Source: Bacillota bacterium (GTDB lineage Bacteria > Bacillota > Clostridia > Lachnospirales > Anaerotignaceae). From it: a DNA stretch of 9,519 bases. Location of the stretch: assembly GCA_023413275.1 (NCBI GenBank), contig JAEZPX010000259.1:1-9519 (forward strand). Reading direction: 5' to 3'. A model generated the notes under the pieces. That model had not been told where the DNA came from and made no database searches. It worked only from the letters and a program-made list of their open reading frames with translations. Positions 1 to 5,496 of the stretch are shown here, one piece after another; the stretch's first letter is position 1; each line of letters begins with the position of its first letter. The position numbers and the translations under genes are program-made.

Positions 1-162
1 GCTTACTTCCGATTTTTTCGAAATCGGTAAACTCTTTGTCTTCTTTTGCTTTTTCCGCAAAGCGGAAAAGCTGAATTGACTATGGGTTGTGTGTTTGTAT
101 CTCTACTGTTTAGTTTTCAAGGATCAATTGTTTTTTCTCGCTGTCGTCTTTCGTTGTCAGCG
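1..162 (-). other. rRNA operon leader (pre-16S), running off the left edge
   Basis: This is the DNA downstream of two tandem strong minus-strand promoters. On the minus strand, positions 126-109 read TCCTTGAAAACTAAACAG, which resembles the boxA antitermination element and the conserved leader/spacer sequence of Firmicutes rRNA operons. Two short hairpins follow in the transcript: arms 51-58 and 62-69 (TTTTCCGC / GCGGAAAA, loop of three), and arms 9-15 and 21-27 (CCGATTT / AAATCGG, loop of five). No 16S sequence is present in the window, so the rRNA genes are inferred to begin to the left of position 1. No credible protein is encoded here. Confidence 0.7.
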
Positions 163-168
163 AAGATT

Positions 169-197
169 ATCTTATCACATTCATTATGGCTTGTCAA
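169..197 (-). promoter_or_regulatory. rRNA promoter P2 (proximal)
   Basis: On the minus strand a perfect -35 TTGACA (197-192) is followed, after 17 bases, by the -10 TAAGAT (174-169). The bases just upstream of the -35 are rich in A-tracts (about 198-235), like an UP element. Transcription would start near position 162 and run toward position 1. A strong promoter with a long boxA-bearing leader and no reading frame below it is the pattern of an rRNA promoter. Confidence 0.75.
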
Positions 198-297
198 GCT
201 CTTTTTCAAAGTTTTTTCTTTCTTTTCTCCGAATCATTTGCTTAATTCGCCTTAATTATGTTGTCTTTTTCAACCGCATTTCGCAGTGACTTTTCTT

Positions 298-325
298 ATT
301 ATACAGAATAATTTAAACTTGTCAA
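298..325 (-). promoter_or_regulatory. rRNA promoter P1 (distal)
   Basis: The minus strand shows a perfect TTGACA (325-320) and a perfect TATAAT (303-298) separated by 16 bases, with A-rich sequence immediately upstream (326-350). It lies about 130 bases upstream of P2 and fires in the same direction, giving the tandem arrangement usual for rRNA operons. Transcription would start near 291. It sits just beyond the terminator of the lipoprotein gene, so it is insulated from upstream transcription. Confidence 0.75.
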
Positions 326-364
326 CACTTTTTTACAATTTTCCCTTTTTAATTTCATATACTG

Positions 365-406
365 TAAAAAACAAGGCATCCCGTATACGGGATGCCTTGT
401 TTTTTA
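365..406 (-). terminator. Rho-independent terminator of the lipoprotein gene (42-base perfect palindrome)
   Basis: Positions 365-406 form a perfect palindrome centred between 385 and 386, with 21-base arms and no natural loop. The outer part of each arm is an A or T run, so the RNA would be a GC-rich hairpin followed by a U-tract on either strand. It begins eight bases beyond the stop codon of the lipoprotein gene and would also block readthrough into the rRNA promoters to its left. The symmetry means it could terminate in both directions, but I see no plus-strand gene that needs it. Confidence 0.85.
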
Positions 407-414
407 AGCGCTTC

Positions 415-696
415 TTATTGAGCAGGTGTTGCGGGTGCTGTCTCAGCAGGTGCAGCATCAGCAGGAGCTGTTGCGTCTGCAGCAGGTGCTGTTGCATCAG
501 CAGGTGCTTCGCCTTCAGCAGGTGCTGTTACATCTTCAACAGGTGCTGTTGCATCTTCTGCAGGTGCTGTTGCATCAGCAGGTGTTTCCTGTGCAGGAAC
601 CTCAGGAGCTTCCTCTTTCTTAGTACAACCACTAAATGCGAGTGCAAGACCCAAACATACAGCTACAATACAACCTTTACCAAAATTACGTTTCAT
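415..696 (-). CDS. Small repeat-rich lipoprotein, function unknown
   Basis: Encodes 93 residues. The start at 696 is chosen because AAGGAGG (712-706) lies nine bases upstream; an in-frame start at 723 would have no such site and would add nine charged residues before the signal. Residues 1-23 form a lipoprotein signal peptide (MKRNFGKGC, hydrophobic core, then FSGC), with Cys24 as the predicted lipidated residue, so the product should be anchored to the outer face of the membrane. The mature part begins CTKKEE and then consists of near-exact seven-residue units of the form DATAPAE (residues 41-80), ending in an Ala/Pro/Thr tail. There is no recognisable folded domain. The gene is more GC-rich than its surroundings because of Ala and Pro codons. 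It is monocistronic, with its own promoter and terminator. The lipoprotein call is firm; a spacer or stalk role is only a guess. Confidence 0.85.
   Translation of the reverse strand: MKRNFGKGCIVAVCLGLALAFSGCTKKEEAPEVPAQETPADATAPAEDATAPVEDVTAPAEGEAPADATAPAADATAPADAAPAETAPATPAQ
457..576 (-). repeat. 21-bp in-frame tandem repeats in the lipoprotein gene
   Basis: The unit, read on the plus strand, is close to GCAGGTGCTGTTGCATC plus four bases and encodes the heptad DATAPAE. Recognisable copies encode residues 41-47, 48-54, 55-61, 67-73 and 74-80, with a shorter GEAPA unit between the third and fourth. Such arrays can change copy number by slippage without breaking the frame. Confidence 0.8.
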
Positions 697-727
697 ATTA
701 CATTCCCTCCTTGTTTTTTGCAATCCA

Positions 728-754
728 ACTATAGCACAAAAAATTCATTGTGAA
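728..754 (-). promoter_or_regulatory. Candidate promoter of the lipoprotein gene
   Basis: The minus strand reads TGC-TATAGT, an extended -10 (TATAGT at 733-728), with TTCACA (754-749) upstream at a short spacing of 15 bases. The -35 match is imperfect and the spacing suboptimal; the TGN extension supports the -10. Transcription would start near 721, giving a leader of about 25 bases that contains the ribosome binding site. Confidence 0.45.
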
Positions 755-783
755 CACTCAACCTACCGCATTATGTCCCATAA

Positions 784-800
784 TTCGACAAAATGTCGTC
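784..800. promoter_or_regulatory. Dyad containing a Spo0A-box-like heptamer
   Basis: Positions 784-790 read TTCGACA, the exact complement of the Spo0A box TGTCGAA. They are part of a small dyad, CGACA (786-790), AAA, TGTCG (794-798). The site is about 50 bases upstream of the lipoprotein -10. A seven-base match can occur by chance about once in this window, so only the location and the symmetry make it notable. Confidence 0.3.
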
Positions 801-1254
801 TAGTAATAGCATTTTATAAATAATATCAATTCTAAATATCTATAAATTTAAAAGTGTATTATTTTGACACTTACTTGCCAACCCCTGATTTTACTGCATT
901 TTCTGGCTTTTACACTTTAGAAATAAAGTCGTTTTGCCAAAAAATACACTTTGCAGAAAATGTCCCACCTTGCCCCATTCCAATTCTTAATCATTTATTA
1001 AGACGATGAAAAATAACACTAATATTGTAATTTTATGTCTTAATTTTCATGCACGGAAAGAACCTCTCATTTTATTTATACTTAGATTTCATGTTTTTAA
1101 GGTACAAACACGATTACGCATGAATGTTAATTGATGATTGAATAAAGTAATTTGCTAATGTTAAATACTCTTTTAATGTCACAGGTTCTATTATTTACTT
1201 TTCTTTATATTCCTTAGCCCTATTTTGGCAACATATTAAAATAAAGATTTTCAT
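801..1254. other. AT-rich gene-free stretch between glgP and the lipoprotein gene
   Basis: I see no coding region with a ribosome binding site on either strand, and no tRNA or known structured RNA. What is visible: an inverted pair AAGTGT (852-857) / ACACTT (867-872); further copies of the ACACTT element at 913-918 and 947-952; a small hairpin ACTTTA-GAAA-TAAAGT (914-929); and an 8-base direct repeat ATGTCCCA at 773-780 and 960-967. A weak promoter-like pair TTGGCA/TACACT (17-base spacing) reads on the minus strand across about 882-854. None of this identifies a function. Confidence 0.5.
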
Positions 1255-1292
1255 AAAAAAACTTCCGCCTGTTCAAAGCGGAAGCTTTTTTT
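1255..1292 (-). terminator. Rho-independent terminator of glgP
   Basis: Read on the minus strand, a seven-base GC-rich stem CTTCCGC / GCGGAAG (1284-1278 with 1268-1262; nine-base loop) is followed by seven T residues (1261-1255). A-tract bases that could extend the stem overlap the stop codon at 1291-1293, so termination occurs immediately after the gene. Confidence 0.88.
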
Positions 1293-3744
1293 AAAGATTA
1301 ATGGAAACCGAAGGTAAATTCCAAATCTCTTTGGCATATTCTTTTATCGTACGGTCACTGGAAAATTTTCCACTTTTTCCGGTGTTATAAATAGCCATTC
1401 TAGCCCACTTTTCCTTATCCCTGTAGGAATAGTCCACAGCTAATTGCGCCCGTTGGTAATCTGCATAATCCTCAAGTATAAAATACTCATCCGCTCTGCT
1501 TCCACCAAAACCATTTAGCAAGGCATCATATAATTCCCGAAAAAGACTAGTATCATTGGAGAATGTGCCGTCAATCAAGGCGGTCATTGCCATACGAACC
1601 TCTTGGTTCATATTATAAACACTCCATGGATCATATTCCCCATTATATTTTTCCTGCACCTCTTCAGCACTCATACCAAATATAAAGATGTTTTCTTCTC
1701 CAACCTCATCGAAAATCTCAACATTGGCACCATCCATAGTGCCCACAGTCAATGCACCGTTTAGCATAAACTTCATATTGCCCGTTCCAGAGGCTTCTTT
1801 GCCAGCTGTAGAAATTTGCTCACTTACATCTGCGGCAGGAATGAGCCGCTCAGCCAAGGAAACACGATAATTTTCCAGAAAAACAACCTTGATCTTTCCA
1901 TCAATACTTTCATTGTTATTCACAACGTCCGCAACGCTATTAATCAACTTTATGATTAACTTTGCTCTTCGATACCCCGCTGCAGCCTTTGCTCCGAAAA
2001 TAAAGGTTCTTGGCACCATATCCAATCCTGGGTTCATCTTCAATTTGTTATAAAGCCCAATTATATGCAGTACGTTCAAAAGCTGACGTTTATACTCATG
2101 CAAACGCTTTACTTGAATATCAAAAATACTGTCAGGATTGATGTCAATTCCCTTTGCAGATTTTATATATTTTGCCAGAGCAACCTTATTCGCTCGTTTA
2201 ATATCCATAAACCTTTCTTGAAACTCTTTATCCTCAGAAAAAGGGAGGATTCTTTCCAGTTGTGCCAAATCTGTAATCCAGCCATCGCCAATTTTCTCTG
2301 TAATCAGTTCCGCCAATTGAGGATTGGCATGCAAGAGCCACCTTCTTTGCGTTATACCATTGGTCTTATTATTAAACTTCTCAGGATATAGCTTATAAAA
2401 ATCCTTTAGTTCCTGATTCTTTAATATCTCGGTATGAAGGGCTGCCACACCATTTACCGAATGACTACCTACAATCGCCATATATGCCATACGGATTTGA
2501 CCATCTGCAATAATTGCCAAACGACGTATTTTTTCCGGATTATTTCCGTATTTCTCCGTCAATTCAAGACAAAAACGACGGTTAATTTCTTCAACAATTT
2601 GATATATACGAGGTAATAAACGGCTAAATAAATCCAATGGCCATTTTTCCAGTGCCTCCGACATAATGGTATGGTTTGTGTATGCACAAACTTTTTGGGT
2701 AATTTCCCAGGCCTGATCCCAAGGTAGATCATTTTCATCCACTAAAACGCGCATTAATTCAGCTACAGCAATGCTGGGATGGGTATCGTTTAGCTGAAAG
2801 GCAACTTTTTCTGGTAATAAATTAAACTCCCCATGGTTTTCTTTGAATCTCGCAATGACCCGTTGCACTGTTGCGGAAATAAAGAAATACTGTTGACGCA
2901 ACCGCAATTCCTTCCCTTGATAATGTTCATCTGCTGGATAAAGTACATCCGTTAGCGTTTTTGCCAGAGTTTCTTCTTCCGCTGCCTTTTGATAGTTTCC
3001 TTCATTAAAATATTTTAAATCAATTCTGTTTTTTGCTCGTGCATCCCATAAACGTAAAGTGTTCACCGTATTATTACCATATCCCACCACAGGATAGTCA
3101 TAAGGAATGGCCATAACGGATTGGTATCCCTCCTGTACAAAGCGATAACCGCCACTTTCCTTTGGTATTGCCCGTACATGTCCGCCGAATTTTATTTCCA
3201 CTGCATACTCGTTTCTCCGGATCCCCCAAGGATCTCCATCCTCCAACCAGTTATCTGGCGCCTCCACTTGATATCCATTCTCAATTTTTTGCTCAAAAAT
3301 CCCATAGTGGTAACGAATACCACAGCCATATGCTGGCAGCTCCAAAGTGGATAAAGAATCTAAAAAGCAAGCAGCCAGTCGTCCCAAACCGCCATTGCCA
3401 AGGCCTGGATCCGGTTCAGCATCCTCTACCGTATTATAATCAATGCCAAGTTCAGCAAAAACCTCTTTGATAACAGTATTCATCCCCATATTAATCAGGG
3501 CATTTCCCAAAAAACGCCCCATTAAGAATTCCATAGAAAGATAATATATAATCTTTGCATCTTTCTCACTATAAGTATCGTGGGTTTTAATCCATTTATC
3601 CGTAATCAAATCCCGTAAAGAAAATACTGCCCCTTGATAAATTTCTTCCGCTGATGCCGTTTCAAGATTTTTTCTGTAAAGTGTCTTAACATTTTCCCTT
3701 ATCATTGTCTTTAGTGTTTCTTTTTCTATCCCAATTTGCCCCAT
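1291..3744 (-). CDS. glgP: Glycogen/maltodextrin phosphorylase (GT35 family)
   Basis: Encodes 817 residues, full length for the family. The enzyme removes glucose from the non-reducing ends of alpha-1,4-glucans with phosphate, releasing glucose-1-phosphate in the cytoplasm. The pyridoxal-phosphate signature EASGTGNMKFMLN is at residues 650-662, with Lys658 as the cofactor-binding lysine. Other conserved blocks are DPGLGNGGLGRLAACFLDS (112-130), NDTHPS (319-324), NGITQRRW (462-469) and KRLHEYKRQLLN (546-557). The start at 3744 is set by AAAGGAGG (3758-3751) six bases upstream. There are no other glycogen genes nearby, and the gene has its own promoter and terminator. Substrate preference between glycogen and maltodextrin cannot be told from sequence alone, so malP would be an equally fair name; the family assignment is certain. 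Confidence 0.97.
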   Translation of the reverse strand: MGQIGIEKETLKTMIRENVKTLYRKNLETASAEEIYQGAVFSLRDLITDKWIKTHDTYSEKDAKIIYYLSMEFLMGRFLGNALINMGMNTVIKEVFAELGIDYNTVEDAEPDPGLGNGGLGRLAACFLDSLSTLELPAYGCGIRYHYGIFEQKIENGYQVEAPDNWLEDGDPWGIRRNEYAVEIKFGGHVRAIPKESGGYRFVQEGYQSVMAIPYDYPVVGYGNNTVNTLRLWDARAKNRIDLKYFNEGNYQKAAEEETLAKTLTDVLYPADEHYQGKELRLRQQYFFISATVQRVIARFKENHGEFNLLPEKVAFQLNDTHPSIAVAELMRVLVDENDLPWDQAWEITQKVCAYTNHTIMSEALEKWPLDLFSRLLPRIYQIVEEINRRFCLELTEKYGNNPEKIRRLAIIADGQIRMAYMAIVGSHSVNGVAALHTEILKNQELKDFYKLYPEKFNNKTNGITQRRWLLHANPQLAELITEKIGDGWITDLAQLERILPFSEDKEFQERFMDIKRANKVALAKYIKSAKGIDINPDSIFDIQVKRLHEYKRQLLNVLHIIGLYNKLKMNPGLDMVPRTFIFGAKAAAGYRRAKLIIKLINSVADVVNNNESIDGKIKVVFLENYRVSLAERLIPAADVSEQISTAGKEASGTGNMKFMLNGALTVGTMDGANVEIFDEVGEENIFIFGMSAEEVQEKYNGEYDPWSVYNMNQEVRMAMTALIDGTFSNDTSLFRELYDALLNGFGGSRADEYFILEDYADYQRAQLAVDYSYRDKEKWARMAIYNTGKSGKFSSDRTIKEYAKEIWNLPSVSINL

Positions 3745-3763
3745 AAGAAACCTCCTTTAATGG

Positions 3764-3796
3764 AGTGCCCTTTTCTACTGTATTTTTCTCGGCACT
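3764..3796 (-). promoter_or_regulatory. 5'-terminal hairpin in the glgP leader
   Basis: AGTGCC (3764-3769) and GGCACT (3791-3796) form a perfect six-base inverted repeat around a 21-base AT-rich loop. If transcription starts near 3799 as the promoter predicts, the stem begins within a few bases of the 5' end of the mRNA and closes five bases before the Shine-Dalgarno sequence, which it leaves free. That is the geometry of an mRNA-stabilising 5' hairpin. It has no T-tract after it, so it is not a terminator. Confidence 0.45.
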
Positions 3797-3805
3797 TTTT
3801 ATTTT

Positions 3806-3834
3806 ACTATAACAAAGCATACCCAATTTTGCAA
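3806..3834 (-). promoter_or_regulatory. Promoter of glgP
   Basis: The minus strand has TTGCAA (3834-3829), a 17-base spacer, and TATAGT (3811-3806); both hexamers are good but not perfect sigma-A matches. Transcription would start near 3799, giving a leader of about 55 bases. No terminator separates this promoter from the upstream gene, so readthrough from the upstream operon is also possible. Confidence 0.6.
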
Positions 3835-3847
3835 ATATCCTTCCCTT

Positions 3848-4303
3848 TTAAAGAAAACAAATCGCAACACCCAAAATAAATCCTAAGATCCCTCCCAACG
3901 CAGTACAAATGGTATCCTTTAAAGACATGCCCTCAGGAAATAATCCACTGCTGGCACAATATAAAGCAATACCCCCAATGATACCTCTGGCCATCACCCA
4001 TGACCCATTGGAAAAGACCTCGAATAAAAAAGCCGCTGTAAATATGGCGGCACTTCTAAACTCCCTACTTCGCCCTTGATCGGGGTACTTATTTTCCGCC
4101 CAAACACCCATTGTTATCCCCAGTATTGATCCAAGGCCGGCCCAAACCAAGCTATCCAAAAAAGCAGGAGGCAAAAATAAGAAACAAAGATATGCTAAAA
4201 CAGCTCCCTCTAGAAAACGAAAGGGCAACGGATAGGCTCTCTTACGCCTACTCGCTGCCCACAGCAGCACCCAATACACAGGAATCGACAGCCATAGACT
4301 CAT
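3848..4303 (-). CDS. Unrecognised 151-residue integral membrane protein
   Basis: I do not recognise this family. The protein is very hydrophobic, with about six predicted membrane segments near residues 3-17, 29-47, 50-68, 83-98, 103-121 and 130-150. Between segments 3 and 4 is a polar loop, AENKYPDQGRSREFR (69-83). The two halves look related: LGSILGITMGV (57-67) resembles LGGILGFILGV (136-146), and each is preceded by a Gly-rich segment, a Phe-x-Pro turn and an Asp-Ser/Thr pair. The start at 4303 follows a purine-rich AAGGGGGAAGG just upstream. The gene is 62 bases after the second CHR subunit with no terminator between, so it is probably the last gene of that operon. A role with the CHR pair, or in small-ion or metabolite transport, is inference only. 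Confidence 0.8.
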   Translation of the reverse strand: MSLWLSIPVYWVLLWAASRRKRAYPLPFRFLEGAVLAYLCFLFLPPAFLDSLVWAGLGSILGITMGVWAENKYPDQGRSREFRSAAIFTAAFLFEVFSNGSWVMARGIIGGIALYCASSGLFPEGMSLKDTICTALGGILGFILGVAICFL

Positions 4304-4321
4304 TCGACCTTCCCCCTTATT

Positions 4322-4341
4322 CCATATACTCTATCATATGG
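4322..4341. repeat. Small intergenic dyad before the 151-residue membrane protein
   Basis: CCATAT (4322-4327) and ATATGG (4336-4341) form an inverted repeat with an eight-base loop. It falls in the 62-base gap between the second CHR subunit and the next gene, about 20 bases upstream of its start. It could be an RNA hairpin at a processing site or an operator, or be meaningless in AT-rich DNA. Confidence 0.3.
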
Positions 4342-4365
4342 ATGGAAAAAGCCTTTCATTCCGCA

Positions 4366-4938
4366 TCAAAATGCAAATATGATACCTATTGCCGCCCCCA
4401 CTGCGATATAAATCACTGGGTGCTTTTGAAATTTATTTGTTAAGAAAAGCATTACTACAAATAGAATACATTCCTTTATTCTAATGAAACCAAGAAAACT
4501 TTCCATAGAAAGTTCATTAATACCGTTTACATGGAGTAATGCTGTAAGCAGTACCCCAAAACCCGCCGCGCCAATCAAGCCCGTTACCGCAGGTCTCAAT
4601 AAATAAAATATATCTTCTACATGGGTGTTATCCCGAAATTTTTGAAGAAATTTAGAAATAATGATAATGACAACAACGGAAGGAAAAACCAGACCTACCG
4701 TAGCAACAATCCCACCTAAAACACCTCCAAAATGATAACCTGTATAGGTGGACATATTAACTCCCAGTGGTCCCGGTGTAGATTCTGAAATTGCCACCAT
4801 ATCTGCAATCATAGAAGTATTAAACCAGTCATATTTATCGGCAAGCTTATACAAAAATGGTAAAGTTGCCAAGCCGCCCCCTGCAGAGAACAACCCTATT
4901 TTAAAAAATTCATAAAATAAAAGCAACCACTGTGTCAT
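4366..4938 (-). CDS. CHR-family (chromate-type) transporter, second half-size subunit
   Basis: Encodes 190 residues, the size of a single CHR domain. The N-terminal signature is SAGGGLATLPFL (18-29), followed by SESTPGPLGVNMSTYTGY (51-68) and a run of hydrophobic segments (70-97, 115-135, 155-167, 174-190). The frame is open upstream to 5064, but the start is placed at 4938 because that ATG overlaps the stop of the preceding gene as ATGA, has AAGGGGG ten bases before it, and begins the normal N-terminus of the family. Short CHR proteins usually act as pairs encoded side by side with opposite membrane orientation; the pair here fits that. Some pairs export chromate, but many CHR proteins have no proven substrate, so chromate should be read as a family name. 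Translation is probably coupled to the first subunit. Confidence 0.9.
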   Translation of the reverse strand: MTQWLLLFYEFFKIGLFSAGGGLATLPFLYKLADKYDWFNTSMIADMVAISESTPGPLGVNMSTYTGYHFGGVLGGIVATVGLVFPSVVVIIIISKFLQKFRDNTHVEDIFYLLRPAVTGLIGAAGFGVLLTALLHVNGINELSMESFLGFIRIKECILFVVMLFLTNKFQKHPVIYIAVGAAIGIIFAF

Positions 4939-5480
4939 TTTCCTCTCGCCCCCTTCATGATTGGAACTGCTAGACCAAGTAGACCAGCCCCAAGAACAAT
5001 CCAAATAGGCGATACCTCCAAAATCCCAGAAAGAAAAAACGCAGTCACTGCGATTACGGCACAAACTTTATCTACCACAGATTTTTTCCACATTCCCACC
5101 ACTGCATTTACAATTAAAACGCCTACAACCACACGAATTGCACCAAATGCATGCTGAACAGCCGCCAACTGGGCAAAATTCTTTAAAACCGCCGCAATAA
5201 TCATAATAATAACCAGTGAAGGGAATACGCTTCCCGCTGTTGCGGCGATGGCTCCTAAAACCCCTTTGCGTTTATACCCTACAAAAGTAGCTGTATTCAC
5301 AAAAATAACACCTGGGGTGCACTGTCCTATGGCAAAATAATCGAGAATTTCATCCTCTGTTGCCCATCCTCGCTTAGTAACTACCTCCCTTTGCAATAAG
5401 GGCAGCATGGCATAGCCGCCGCCAAAGGTAAAGGCACCAATCCTGCAAAATGAAATAAATAACTGCCATATTTCTTTCAT
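4935..5480 (-). CDS. CHR-family (chromate-type) transporter, first half-size subunit
   Basis: Encodes 181 residues from the ATG at 5480. It carries the classic CHR signature FGGGYAMLPLLQREVV (19-34), then AIGQCTPGVIFVN (50-62) and TFVGYKRKGVLGA (65-77), with hydrophobic segments at about 79-99, 112-130, 138-152 and 157-173. A GTG at 5513 is in frame but would overlap prfA and add a charged tail, so the ATG that begins the usual motif MKEIWQLFISFCRIGAF is preferred; its ribosome binding site is weak, suggesting coupling to prfA, whose stop is 16 bases upstream. It overlaps the second subunit by four bases. The two differ in sequence (AMLP here, ATLP there), as expected for the two halves of a heteromeric short-chain CHR transporter. 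Confidence 0.9.
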   Translation of the reverse strand: MKEIWQLFISFCRIGAFTFGGGYAMLPLLQREVVTKRGWATEDEILDYFAIGQCTPGVIFVNTATFVGYKRKGVLGAIAATAGSVFPSLVIIMIIAAVLKNFAQLAAVQHAFGAIRVVVGVLIVNAVVGMWKKSVVDKVCAVIAVTAFFLSGILEVSPIWIVLGAGLLGLAVPIMKGARGK

Positions 5481-5496
5481 AACTTCACTTCTTTCT

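Noticed and set aside
46..289. Two overlapping plus-strand open frames at the left edge
   Set aside because: They run antisense through the rRNA promoters and leader, lack ribosome binding sites and resemble no protein.
421..600. Short regularly spaced repeats that might suggest a CRISPR or minisatellite array
   Set aside because: The period is 21 bases with no unique spacers, it stays in frame within a gene with a good signal peptide and ribosome binding site, and it encodes a protein heptad repeat.
286..753. Plus-strand open frame of 155 codons rich in Cys, Arg and Ser
   Set aside because: It is the antisense of the repeat lipoprotein gene; the odd composition is the complement of Ala/Pro codons. 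It has no ribosome binding site and crosses the terminator.
1688..4443. Several plus-strand open frames of 60-110 codons opposite glgP and the membrane-protein genes
   Set aside because: All are shadows of well supported minus-strand genes, without ribosome binding sites or recognisable products.
4939..5064. N-terminal extension of the second CHR subunit by 42 residues
   Set aside because: The extension lies in another frame over the first subunit, is unlike CHR proteins, and the ATGA overlap with a ribosome binding site gives a better start.
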